DNA from: CALODL01 sp942492115
GTDB taxonomy: Bacteria; Planctomycetota; Phycisphaerae; UBA1845; CAIVHJ01
NCBI GenBank assembly: GCA_942492115.1
Contig: CALODL010000015.1
Location: forward strand, 186,001-250,000
DNA length: 64,000 nt
Reading direction: 5' to 3'
Position 1 is the stretch's first letter. Every line of letters starts with the position of its first letter. Positions 8,854-17,135 of this stretch are shown piece by piece. The notes under the pieces are model-generated. The model searched no databases. It was not told the origin of the DNA and saw nothing but the letters and a program-made list of their open reading frames with translations. Made by a program: the position numbers and the translations under genes.

Positions 8854-10131
8854 CTATTCAGCACTCACGATCAGACGTGAGAACATTCCGCCAAACGACG
8901 TGAAGCCGAAAATACCCAGGGCCAGCAGCACACAGGCTGCAGTACCGATGACCACCTTGGCCTGTGTCGTCATGGGCCGCGAGAACATGCGACTCATCCA
9001 CGAACGGGCACCTGCCGTGTTGCCGGGCATGCCTGCGACTTGTGCTGCCAGATCACGCGTCGCCAGGCGGGCCGGGCTGCTGTCCTCTTCACTGATCCCT
9101 CGATCGAACGACATGCGGATCTGCGAGTAGTCATTGGGGATGTACCCGAACACCGGCAATTTGATGAATGACTCCATCTTGGCGCCGCCCAGACTGTTTT
9201 CTGATTGGGCCCGATTTACGATAATTTGAATACAGCGATCGTCAATGCCCATGGTGGTCAGCAGAGAATGAATACGCTGGGCATTCCGCAGGCAAAACAC
9301 GTTTAGTTGCACCACGATGAAAACCCTGTCCGCGCGCTGCAGGGCAGTTCGGCCAAGTTCGCCGTTGATCCGCGAAAGATCGACAACGACGAATTCGCGT
9401 GACTCCAACAATACATCGAGTGCCTTGCCCACCGCTACCGGATCGACTTGATCGACCTGATCGAGCTCATTGGGCCTGGCCAGGATGGATACGCCTGACA
9501 CTTTGCACATCGCTTCGTCGACGACCATCCTGTCGAGCGAATCGGAACTACCTGCTGAGCACACTTCGGACAACGTGTATTTGGGATCACAATCGAATGC
9601 GCACGACACGCCGCCGAATTCCAGGTCGAGATCAACTACTGCAGCAGACGATCCAAGACTGGCGAGTTCGACGGCCATGTTGCAAGCAACTGTCGTCGCG
9701 CCTGCACCAGTCGAACTACCAATCACGCAAATGCACTGATTGGCGGCCTGACGCGTCGGACGTACACTCTCGAGAGCGCTCTTCAGATCGCTGGCGTCGA
9801 TCGGCTTGGACACGAATTGCTTGCAGCCCGAGCGCATGGCCGCGATGATCTTCTCCGGGTCAGAATCACCGATCCCAATGACCTTGCACTCGGGAAGGCG
9901 AGCCATCAGCGTTTTGATATTATCCAGCGCGTCCTTGCTATCCACGTTGAACAACGCGATTTCGACGCCTGTGCTCTCGTTGATCGAATCGATCTTGGCG
10001 TCACCGATGAGCTGGAGCCACTGCAGGCCATTTACGTACGTAGCGATCGCGTCTTTCTCATTGGTCTTGAAGCCAAATGTGAACGCCTGAACTCTCATTG
10101 CACCCATAACCGCGACTCCTATTTCTGTCAC
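8854..10131 (-). CDS. TadZ/CpaE-like ParA-family ATPase with C-terminal membrane anchor
   Basis: 425 residues. A GTG start at 10131 overlaps the upstream stop (GTGA). Residues about 10-125 form a receiver-like domain (VEIALFNVDSKDAL, CKQFVSKPIDASDLK). Residues about 130-370 are a MinD/ParA-type domain with ICVIGSSTGAGATTVACN in the P-loop place and AAVVDLDLEFGGVSC after it. The canonical deviant Walker A has Lys at two places and both are missing here, so ATP turnover is doubtful. A hydrophobic helix near the C-terminus (VVIGTAACVLLALGIFGF) is unusual for TadZ proteins and suggests membrane anchoring. TadZ/CpaE proteins place Flp pilus machines at the cell pole, so a role with the nearby secretin cluster is plausible. 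Confidence 0.82.
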   Translation of the reverse strand: MTEIGVAVMGAMRVQAFTFGFKTNEKDAIATYVNGLQWLQLIGDAKIDSINESTGVEIALFNVDSKDALDNIKTLMARLPECKVIGIGDSDPEKIIAAMRSGCKQFVSKPIDASDLKSALESVRPTRQAANQCICVIGSSTGAGATTVACNMAVELASLGSSAAVVDLDLEFGGVSCAFDCDPKYTLSEVCSAGSSDSLDRMVVDEAMCKVSGVSILARPNELDQVDQVDPVAVGKALDVLLESREFVVVDLSRINGELGRTALQRADRVFIVVQLNVFCLRNAQRIHSLLTTMGIDDRCIQIIVNRAQSENSLGGAKMESFIKLPVFGYIPNDYSQIRMSFDRGISEEDSSPARLATRDLAAQVAGMPGNTAGARSWMSRMFSRPMTTQAKVVIGTAACVLLALGIFGFTSFGGMFSRLIVSAE

Positions 10132-10445
10132 CGCTTCCGTGATTGTGCTTTTTCCCCGGATGCAGATTCATCTGCGATTCGAACTTGAACAGGTCCGACA
10201 CGCAGTGCTTGTTCGATGTCCTGCAACAATTCATTTGTCCTGCGGGCCTCGGCAATCTGGGTTTGCCGCTGAGCCCCGGAATCCGGTACGCCATTGCCAT
10301 TGGCCGAGGCCTGGACCTGCGTGGACGGAATCGACCACAGTCTGATCACACACAACACCAACAGGACTATGATGACCTGGCAGTAGTAGTTGAGTCGCGC
10401 TGTATTCTGATCAACTGTCCGCACGGTGCTCTCCTGCTCGACCAC
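10128..10445 (-). CDS. Small single-pass membrane protein, unknown function
   Basis: 105 residues from a GTG at 10445, with one strong transmembrane segment at about 23-39 (VIIVLLVLCVIRLW). A polar tail follows with a possible coiled-coil (ARRTNELLQDIEQALRV) and a basic C-terminus. No family is recognised. Its stop overlaps the start of the TadZ/CpaE-like gene, so the two are very likely translated together, and the protein may be a membrane partner of that ATPase. Codon use and position look like a real gene, but the exact start is uncertain. Confidence 0.6.
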   Translation of the reverse strand: MVEQESTVRTVDQNTARLNYYCQVIIVLLVLCVIRLWSIPSTQVQASANGNGVPDSGAQRQTQIAEARRTNELLQDIEQALRVGPVQVRIADESASGEKAQSRKR

Positions 10446-10606
10446 GGCCCAATGGCGGCACCAGGCCTCACAGACCGCGTATCGGACGACCAGTTGACGA
10501 ACTTAACGAAGTTGATTGTGCCGCGGGGTATGGGACGCCCGAACGAGCGCAGGCAGACGGATTGCAGGATATGGGACGTCGCCTGACGTGGCGCAAGCAC
10601 GCAGCG

Positions 10607-12382
10607 CTACCGGGGCCCCTGTGGCCCCCGGGGTCTGGCTACGAGGCACAGCCCGCCCGAACAACTCAGTCGCTCACAATGCGGAAAAACGGACGCCAGG
10701 TGTCTGCGCCAGTCTTCTTCCCCTGCACCGGAGCCCTGTACGCCAACGATGAATACGCCATCCGGGCGCAACCGTCGGCCGACCTCAGCCACGAGGGTGC
10801 GGTGAACCAGGCTGTCCAGTTGGCCGGTGATACCCTCGTCGACGAACAAAGCCACGGCCGCGAGCCTGCGGTTTTCCATGCGCAAATCGCGAACCACGGC
10901 CCCCACAGAGCACTCCCGCTCTGCGTGGTCGTCGACGATCTCGCCGAGCCCGGCCATTGGAAGCTCCCCCAGCAACTGCGCAGCCTCGAAGTTGTGGGTC
11001 ACAAAGACCGCACGTGCTGTCGTCGCCCGCGCAACTTGAGTCCATACGTCGCCCCAGGCAGCCGTTTGTCCGGGCAGAAGCCATGCCGCGGCAGCGACCC
11101 CAACCATCAACGCGCCCACAGTCGGCCACCGCCGTCCCATGACGAACGCCGGATCGAGCGTCAATACCAGGCCACCGGTGACGAACCACGCCAGAGTGGT
11201 CAATACCAGCCAGTCAAAGGGACGCCAGAATACAAAGAGTTCGGGCATGAGCAGGAACTGGGTCACGGCGCACCCCGCGCCAACGGCACACAACGTTCGT
11301 GGCCGCGGACGGGCCGAGCGGTCGGCGATTGCTTGAGCCAGGATGCCGATGGTCGCGCCACCCAACCACGGTACAAGCAGAACCACGACACCAACCAGCG
11401 TGCCCCACCACCACGCTGCCCCCTCGGCCAGAGGCAACCGGGCCAGGATTATGGCGGCCACGATTGCCGCCCCCCCCGCAACCACGCAGAGGCCGCCGAT
11501 CCGGCGATGCAGGTGAGCCGTATTCGGAATAAACCGGCTGGACAATACGCCAAGGGCCACGGCCCCGCAACAACCGGCGGAAACCTGCCAGATGGCGACG
11601 GCCGACTGGATACGCCACACCAGCATGATGTAGACCGTAGTCAGCGCGACGGCCCAGATCATGGCCGCGTACAACCGTGCAGTTCCACCGCCGGCGCAGG
11701 CCGGGGCTGCGACCGTGTACCACTCCGTGACCTGACTGGCGCTTAACGCACTACCCAATAGTGCGGCAATCAGTAGACAGACTCCGGCACTGACCAGCCA
11801 TGTCCCGGGAACCATTGGACCGCACCACACCACCACACCCAGCGCGATGGCCGTCCCGCCCAGGACTGCAGCCACTGGCGGTCCCGGGGCGCTGCCCAAC
11901 GCAAAGGCTCGGCGGAGATCACAGTGCATGGCCAACCCCATCAGACCCACGGGGACGACGATGTAGGCCGCCACACACACGACATCCAGACCCTGCAGCG
12001 TCAGAGTGGTCCAATGGAACCGGGCCAGAGCCCCGCGATACAGGTCCCCCAGTGGATCGGCCAGTCGCCCCAGAACCAGCATGGCCCCCCCAGCGGCGAT
12101 CAGTGAAACGGCTGATACGAGCTGAAACCTGTCCACTCGCCAATCGTCCGGCGCGTCATCTTCGATCACGCCGGGCACGAGACGGACCAGTGACGGTGGT
12201 ATGATGAGCCCGCAAGCGAGAATGCCCGCCAGAACGGCCACCACGACATGAACCAATGACAATCCGGGCTGGAGTGCTGCCGACAGGCGGAGGTGGGTGT
12301 CCCGCGCATAGGTCGCCAGAGCCGCCCCGCAAAGCAGCAACACGCACAATTGGATGATGCGTAGGCGAGGCCGAGGCGACAA
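10607..12382 (-). CDS. Large polytopic membrane protein with soluble C-terminal domain
   Basis: 591 residues. The TTG at 12382 is supported by a strong AGGGGAGAGG ribosome-binding site. The first 430 residues contain roughly a dozen hydrophobic helices. The last 160 residues are soluble: AVFVTHNFEAAQLLGEL, then AAVALFVDEGITGQLDSLV and VGRRLRPDGVFIVGVQG. The latter recalls the end of a spermidine synthase/methyltransferase fold (L-x-P-x-G-V-F), so this may be a membrane-fused, probably inactive SpeE-like protein. That assignment is tentative. It lies 26 bp after the AMP nucleosidase gene on the same strand. Confidence 0.6.
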   Translation of the reverse strand: MSPRPRLRIIQLCVLLLCGAALATYARDTHLRLSAALQPGLSLVHVVVAVLAGILACGLIIPPSLVRLVPGVIEDDAPDDWRVDRFQLVSAVSLIAAGGAMLVLGRLADPLGDLYRGALARFHWTTLTLQGLDVVCVAAYIVVPVGLMGLAMHCDLRRAFALGSAPGPPVAAVLGGTAIALGVVVWCGPMVPGTWLVSAGVCLLIAALLGSALSASQVTEWYTVAAPACAGGGTARLYAAMIWAVALTTVYIMLVWRIQSAVAIWQVSAGCCGAVALGVLSSRFIPNTAHLHRRIGGLCVVAGGAAIVAAIILARLPLAEGAAWWWGTLVGVVVLLVPWLGGATIGILAQAIADRSARPRPRTLCAVGAGCAVTQFLLMPELFVFWRPFDWLVLTTLAWFVTGGLVLTLDPAFVMGRRWPTVGALMVGVAAAAWLLPGQTAAWGDVWTQVARATTARAVFVTHNFEAAQLLGELPMAGLGEIVDDHAERECSVGAVVRDLRMENRRLAAVALFVDEGITGQLDSLVHRTLVAEVGRRLRPDGVFIVGVQGSGAGEEDWRRHLASVFPHCERLSCSGGLCLVARPRGPQGPR

Positions 12383-12408
12383 CGTACCTCTCCCCTTGTT
12401 GTATCAGT

Positions 12409-13182
12409 TCAGTATTGGAAGTGCTTGATGCGCTCGCCTTGATCACCGATGTGCATCATGGCATCGATGCCGATCGCCAGGTGCTGATCCGTCCAGTCGC
12501 GGGTGACTGCCGCATCGCTCTCTTCGGTTTTCACGCCGTCGGGGGTGATGGGGACGTCGGAAACCAGCAGCAGAGCTCCACGGGCGATCTCGTTGCGATG
12601 CCCCACGATGAACACTGTCGCGGTTTCCATATCGATTGCAATCGCAGTGACCTGCCGCAAGCGGTCGAGGAACTTGTCGTCGTGCTCCCAGACCCGTCGG
12701 TTAGTCGTGTAGACGACTCCCGTGCGATACTCGTAGCCGCGTTCCAGGATTCTCTGCGACACGAACTTATGTAATTTGAATGACGGCAGGGCCGGGACCT
12801 CGGGTGGGAAGTAGTCGTCCGATGTCCCTTCACCCCGAATGGCGGCAATCGGCAAGATGAAATGGCCAATCTCCGTCGTCTGCTTCAGACCACCACACTT
12901 GCCGAGAAACAGCACGCCCTTGGGCATACGGGCGCTCAGCAGATCCATGATGATGGCCGCGTTGGGCGACCCGATCCCGAACTTGACGATACTCAGCCCC
13001 GCATCATTGGTCGCTGACTGCATGGGCCGATCATCGCCAAACGTGTCACAATTGAACTGTTCTGCAAAGCGCTGCACGTAGTTGGAGAAATTGGTCAGCA
13101 ACACATAGTCGCCGAAGCGATCGATGGGCATTCCGGTGTAGCGGGGCAACCAGTCTTTTGCGAGGTCCAGCTTGGTAGGCAT
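12409..13182 (-). CDS. amn: AMP nucleosidase
   Basis: 257 residues, the length of the short AMP nucleosidase subfamily. It belongs to the purine nucleoside phosphorylase fold: GVLFLGKCGGLK is the phosphate/ribose-side loop, PIAAIRGEGTSDDY is a strong subfamily signature, and AIAIDMETATVF holds the ribose-binding MET and active-site Glu. VSDVPITPDGVK completes the base pocket. The enzyme splits AMP into adenine and ribose 5-phosphate in the cytoplasm and helps control the adenylate pool. The first gene of this minus-strand run, it is followed closely by the membrane protein gene. The ATG at 13182 gives the expected N-terminus. Confidence 0.9.
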   Translation of the reverse strand: MPTKLDLAKDWLPRYTGMPIDRFGDYVLLTNFSNYVQRFAEQFNCDTFGDDRPMQSATNDAGLSIVKFGIGSPNAAIIMDLLSARMPKGVLFLGKCGGLKQTTEIGHFILPIAAIRGEGTSDDYFPPEVPALPSFKLHKFVSQRILERGYEYRTGVVYTTNRRVWEHDDKFLDRLRQVTAIAIDMETATVFIVGHRNEIARGALLLVSDVPITPDGVKTEESDAAVTRDWTDQHLAIGIDAMMHIGDQGERIKHFQY

Positions 13183-13485
13183 CGTTTCAGTATACCAGCG
13201 ATCCAGGTCAGATCGTCAATGCCGGACCCTTGAATCTCGAATGTGCCCAAGCCCGTCGGGCGTCCCCATACCAGTCCCGGACACGGTGGGGCCAATGAAC
13301 AGGAACTGCGGGTATCAGGGGATCACCGCGACCTCACTGCAGCGCCCCGGAGGCAGTTTCCTGGCTCGATGAATGAAGAGTTCGTCAATTCTTCAAATCG
13401 CTACAACTTTCGAGGAAGAATCAGCTCAAGGAGTGCTATGATCAAGACGATGTCACAGTGATCAGCGAACAACAGGAGATTCATC
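13183..13485. other. Intergenic region between divergent genes
   Basis: About 303 bp separate the AMP nucleosidase gene (leftward) from the small gene at 13486 (rightward). I see no convincing coding frame or RNA gene. Only a possible promoter near its right end is listed separately. Confidence 0.6.
13434..13442 (+). promoter_or_regulatory. Extended -10 element for the gene at 13486
   Basis: TGCTATGAT matches an extended -10 (TGnTATnAT) 43 bp before the ATG, followed by an ACAGGAGA ribosome-binding site. No good -35 hexamer is seen at the usual distance, which is common with extended -10 promoters. Confidence 0.4.
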
Positions 13486-13755
13486 ATGCTCGACCACAAC
13501 ACGGAAGTTGATCGTCACCTGCTCGAACAGTTCACCACTGACCTGCATGACCTTCTGGCGCGCCGTAACGAGGTTCGTGAAACGCTCGATCGCATCATGA
13601 GCGATCCCTTCGAATTGGCCAACTACGACCTGCTGAACGATCTCCGGATCCTCGAGCACCTCGGCCGTTGCATTGCCGGGGGCATCGACCGGGTTTCGAA
13701 GGCAGAACTGCCTGCGAAAGAAACAGTCGCCGAGCAGGCCCTCGTCGAAGTCTGA
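13486..13755 (+). CDS. Small helical protein, unknown function
   Basis: 89 residues, ATG preceded by ACAGGAGATTC, a good ribosome-binding site. The sequence is acidic and predicted almost fully helical (DRHLLEQFTTDLHDLLARR, NYDLLNDLRILEHLGRC), with a heptad-like pattern of Leu. No signal peptide, no membrane segment and no known domain. It stands alone between divergent and convergent neighbours, so context gives no function. Confidence 0.6.
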   Translation: MLDHNTEVDRHLLEQFTTDLHDLLARRNEVRETLDRIMSDPFELANYDLLNDLRILEHLGRCIAGGIDRVSKAELPAKETVAEQALVEV

Positions 13756-13822
13756 GGCTGATTGCGAACGCCCGGAACGAACAGGTTCACCAGAGCCCCT
13801 GCTCCAGCGGACTGGGCGTGCC

Positions 13823-14722
13823 TTAGCTGGCGCCGGGCTGGGCCAAGGCCATATACCAACTCAGCCCGATGGCACTCAAGGCCATGAAGCCCAGGATGGC
13901 CTGGCCACGCCATCCGGGGATGATGCGTTGGCCGGCGTGGCCAAACAACACTCCCAGCAACAGTCCGCTCCCGAAACCGGTGACGTGGGCCATGAAGTCG
14001 GTCCGCTCGCCCCCGGTACCGAGGAATCCCAGCAGGATCACGCCCCCGACTATGGGAACCCACACCCGTCGCCAACTGATGCCCGCGGTCTGCCGTACGG
14101 TGAAGGAATAGGCCGACAGCAATCCCAGGCAACCGAACACTGCCGTGGACGCCCCGATCGCATTGTGGTCAGGCGGCTGTATCCAGGCGTTAACACCATT
14201 GCCCAGCGCTCCGGTCGCCAGAATGGTGGCCCATGCAAGGCCCGGTCCCAGCATGCGGCCGGCGAACAATCCGAAGATACCGCCGAACGTCAGGTTGGCT
14301 GCGAGGTGCTGTAGATCGACGTGCAGGGTCAGGGCAGTCACCGTTCGATACCACTGCCCCGCGCACACCGCACCAGCACTCAACCGACCGGCGGCGGCCC
14401 AATCGACATCGAATACCCACCGATCACGCAGCATCGACACCGTGCATAACACGATGACGTAGAACGTGATGCCGGTCCACCCGCCTCCGTGTGCCGTGAG
14501 AACGGGAAGCGGATCGCGCGGCTGCCAGCCACGGTTCTCACGGGCGTAGGCACCGAATTCCTCGAGAGCGCGAGCCTCATCCGCGACGGCAACGACCAGC
14601 ACGTATTCGCCACCACGCCGGGCGGAGCGATACGAAATTGCGGCAGATTGCAGTACCAGCTCGTGCTCATGGCACAGCCGACGCTGCTCGGAACTGAATA
14701 CGACGCGTGCTTCGTGGTCCAT
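13823..14722 (-). CDS. Rhomboid-family intramembrane serine protease
   Basis: About 299 residues from the ATG at 14722 (a longer start exists at 14755). A cytoplasmic N-terminal region of about 90 residues precedes at least six hydrophobic helices. Rhomboid hallmarks are LTLHVDLQHLAANLTFGG for the HxxxxHxxxN helix, IGASTAVFG for the catalytic Ser helix, and DFMAHVTGFGSGLLLG for the catalytic His helix. The usual GxSG motif reads GAST here, with Thr in place of the second Gly. Both catalytic residues are present, so activity is likely. The family cleaves transmembrane substrates in the inner membrane. It is divergent from the ChaN-like gene, with no operon partner. Confidence 0.85.
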   Translation of the reverse strand: MDHEARVVFSSEQRRLCHEHELVLQSAAISYRSARRGGEYVLVVAVADEARALEEFGAYARENRGWQPRDPLPVLTAHGGGWTGITFYVIVLCTVSMLRDRWVFDVDWAAAGRLSAGAVCAGQWYRTVTALTLHVDLQHLAANLTFGGIFGLFAGRMLGPGLAWATILATGALGNGVNAWIQPPDHNAIGASTAVFGCLGLLSAYSFTVRQTAGISWRRVWVPIVGGVILLGFLGTGGERTDFMAHVTGFGSGLLLGVLFGHAGQRIIPGWRGQAILGFMALSAIGLSWYMALAQPGAS

Positions 14723-14891
14723 GATCGAGGCGAGATGCCCTGCCCTCCAGCCCATCGGGTCGCCCGGATGCGTCTTCTGCCGTCAGTGCAGAGGCGGTTG
14801 TCCCGCAATCCATGGGCGTCACGTTAATGGGAATGGGCGCAGGTCACAATCCTTTGACGGCGAGAGATTTCTGTCGTTAGATACGCCTACT

Positions 14892-17042
14892 ATGAACATG
14901 CTCAAAATGATCCCCCTGCTGCTCGTGCTGTCCTCCTGCAGCCCTGCGACACGCCACCCGCGCCACGCCGACGATACACCGCGCTGGGCCCCACCGCCGG
15001 TGAAACGCATCATTGCTGTGCGTGACGGCCACACGGACGCGCCCGTGTCATTCGATGCGCTGATTCACGACCTGGCCCGCGCAGACGTAGTGTTCCTGGG
15101 CGAGAACCACAACGATGAAACGACCCATCGCGTCGAACTGGCGATTTACGACGCACTGCTCGCACAACGCCGCGGCCGGGTCGTTCTGGCCATGGAGATG
15201 TTCGAGCGCGATGTCCAGCCGCATCTCAACGCCTATATCGCCGGCCGCATCGATGAACAGACCTTCCTGAAAGAGGCACGACCGTGGGCCAACTATCGTT
15301 CAGGATATCGCTACCTCATTGAACGGGCCAAGACCGACGGACGCCCCGTGATCGGCTCGAATTTTCCACGACCGCTTCTGCGGCGCGTGAGCATGGAGGG
15401 ACCGGGAGTCCTCGACAACCTCGAGGGCGCCGAACGTGACTGGGCCCCACGTGAACTGTATCCCAATACGCCCGAGTACTGGCGCCGTGTAGACAACGCC
15501 ATTCGCAGCCACCGCGGCATGTTCCCTGCGTCCGCAGACGACGGCCGGTTGTATTCGACCCAAACTTTGTGGGACAACGCCATGGGGGAAGCGTGCGCGA
15601 CCGCATTGGAGGCCCATCCGGGATCGATGGTCCTGCATGTCAACGGCGGCTTCCACAGTGCGTACTGGGACGGGACGGTGCACCAGCTCAAGCTGCGTCG
15701 CCCGCGCGTCCGTGTGAAGACAGTCGCCATCACACCGGTCGACCATCCCGGCGCAGCAGGGGTCGACGGGAAGCCGGCAGCGGATTACGTCGTGTTCGCC
15801 GAAGCGCGGTCCAGCGATCGTGACCAGGGCCGCTGGGCTGTCCGTTCGGCCCGCGACATGACCTACAACATTCACCGGCCGAATGGTCAAGCCACCCGTG
15901 GCCCTTATCCGATGCTCATCTGGCTCGGAGATGACGGGCTGACAGCTGAAGACGGTCTCGACCTGTGGAAGGCCAGACTCGGCGACGACGCCATCATCGT
16001 GGCTTTCGACCCGCCGTATCGCGCGGTACAGCCCGACCTGAGCACAGGTGGCCGATGGTACTGGCCCGACTCGTTTTCGTCGGATTTGGGCGCTGCCCAC
16101 GGCGCGATTCACGGTGCCTGGAGTTATGTCATACGCCACTTCCCGGTCGATCCTCTGCGCGTGTGCATCGCGGGCGAGGGCACGGGCGCGACGGTCGTCA
16201 GCTCGGTGGCCCTGATGACCGAGAGCATCGAACACGATGGCGTTGCCATTCACCCGCGCAAGTTCGCCAGACTCAAGGATCTGCCACTGCCACTGCCCGA
16301 TTATCGGGGGGACGATCCGCAACCCGAGAAATCTCTGCTCGTGCTCGCTGCGGCAGAGGATGAACACTGGTGGACCGCAGAACTGGAAGAATACCGGGGG
16401 GTCGATCTGCACGCCAACCTGAGCGTCCTGGATATCGACCCATGGTCCCTCGAGACAACGATCGAGAATGCCATCCGCTCTGCGCTGGGCCTGCGCGCGC
16501 GGCCGCAGCCCACGGGCTCGACACAGCAACTGGTCGCTGCCGGAGATACGCCGCGCGCCCGCCACTGGGCTCGACTCTTCGCGATACACGAAACCGCCCA
16601 GGGACGTCCCACCGCAACCGGCGACCGGTCAGCGGGTTCCGCGGCGCTGGCCAACACGCGTATTGAACCCAGCCGATTCATCGAAACCGACGCCTTGCCC
16701 CGTTGCCCCGGCCCGTTCGGTGGCACGACGGTCGTCCTGCTCGAACCAGACAGTTCGACAGATACCATCGACGCGTGGCGTGCCGTCGAGGCAAGCGACC
16801 CGATCAACGCCACCAGCCGCTTCCATCGACTGAAGGTCGTCAGCACCCTCGACGATCTGAACGCCGTGCTCGAAGAGTTGCTGGCCAATGACCGCAAGAA
16901 TGTCTTGATCATCCCCGCAACCTTCTGTGCAGACATCGCCACGATGCAGCGCTTGCGCAGCCAGGTCTCCCCATTCGAAAACAGGATGACCATCCACTGG
17001 CTGCCCGGCCTGGGCGGCCGCTTGAGTCGCCTGGACGACTGA
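14892..17042 (+). CDS. ChaN-type lipoprotein with extra C-terminal modules
   Basis: About 716 residues from the ATG at 14892. The N-terminus MLKMIPLLLVLSSCS has a lipoprotein cleavage site. Residues about 45-290 match the ChaN/Tiki haem-binding superfamily (ADVVFLGENHNDETTHRVEL, then VVLAMEMFERDVQPHL and SMVLHVNGGFHSAY). Known ChaN binds haem and is linked to iron uptake. After it comes a region that looks like an alpha/beta hydrolase (YPMLIWLGDD, VCIAGEGTGATVV). There the nucleophile elbow reads G-E-G-T-G without Ser, so it is probably not catalytic. The last 110 residues form a further alpha/beta segment of unknown function. The length is more than double that of standalone ChaN. Confidence 0.82.
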   Translation: MNMLKMIPLLLVLSSCSPATRHPRHADDTPRWAPPPVKRIIAVRDGHTDAPVSFDALIHDLARADVVFLGENHNDETTHRVELAIYDALLAQRRGRVVLAMEMFERDVQPHLNAYIAGRIDEQTFLKEARPWANYRSGYRYLIERAKTDGRPVIGSNFPRPLLRRVSMEGPGVLDNLEGAERDWAPRELYPNTPEYWRRVDNAIRSHRGMFPASADDGRLYSTQTLWDNAMGEACATALEAHPGSMVLHVNGGFHSAYWDGTVHQLKLRRPRVRVKTVAITPVDHPGAAGVDGKPAADYVVFAEARSSDRDQGRWAVRSARDMTYNIHRPNGQATRGPYPMLIWLGDDGLTAEDGLDLWKARLGDDAIIVAFDPPYRAVQPDLSTGGRWYWPDSFSSDLGAAHGAIHGAWSYVIRHFPVDPLRVCIAGEGTGATVVSSVALMTESIEHDGVAIHPRKFARLKDLPLPLPDYRGDDPQPEKSLLVLAAAEDEHWWTAELEEYRGVDLHANLSVLDIDPWSLETTIENAIRSALGLRARPQPTGSTQQLVAAGDTPRARHWARLFAIHETAQGRPTATGDRSAGSAALANTRIEPSRFIETDALPRCPGPFGGTTVVLLEPDSSTDTIDAWRAVEASDPINATSRFHRLKVVSTLDDLNAVLEELLANDRKNVLIIPATFCADIATMQRLRSQVSPFENRMTIHWLPGLGGRLSRLDD

Positions 17043-17135
17043 TGTGCTGCACGCACAGCCGGTCCACGACATTTCACTTCCCGCACCGCATCCTGAGGCT
17101 GCGCCGGTTCTTTCACACAGCGGGGGAGCGCATGT

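Noticed and set aside
10562..11746. A 394-residue plus-strand open frame opposite the large membrane protein
   Set aside because: Shadow of the membrane protein gene in GC-rich sequence; composition is Arg/Pro/Gln-rich with no domain, and the minus frame has hydrophobic helices and a strong ribosome-binding site.
15300..16589. A 429-residue minus-strand open frame
   Set aside because: Lies opposite the ChaN-like gene, which shows clear family motifs. The antisense product has no recognisable feature.
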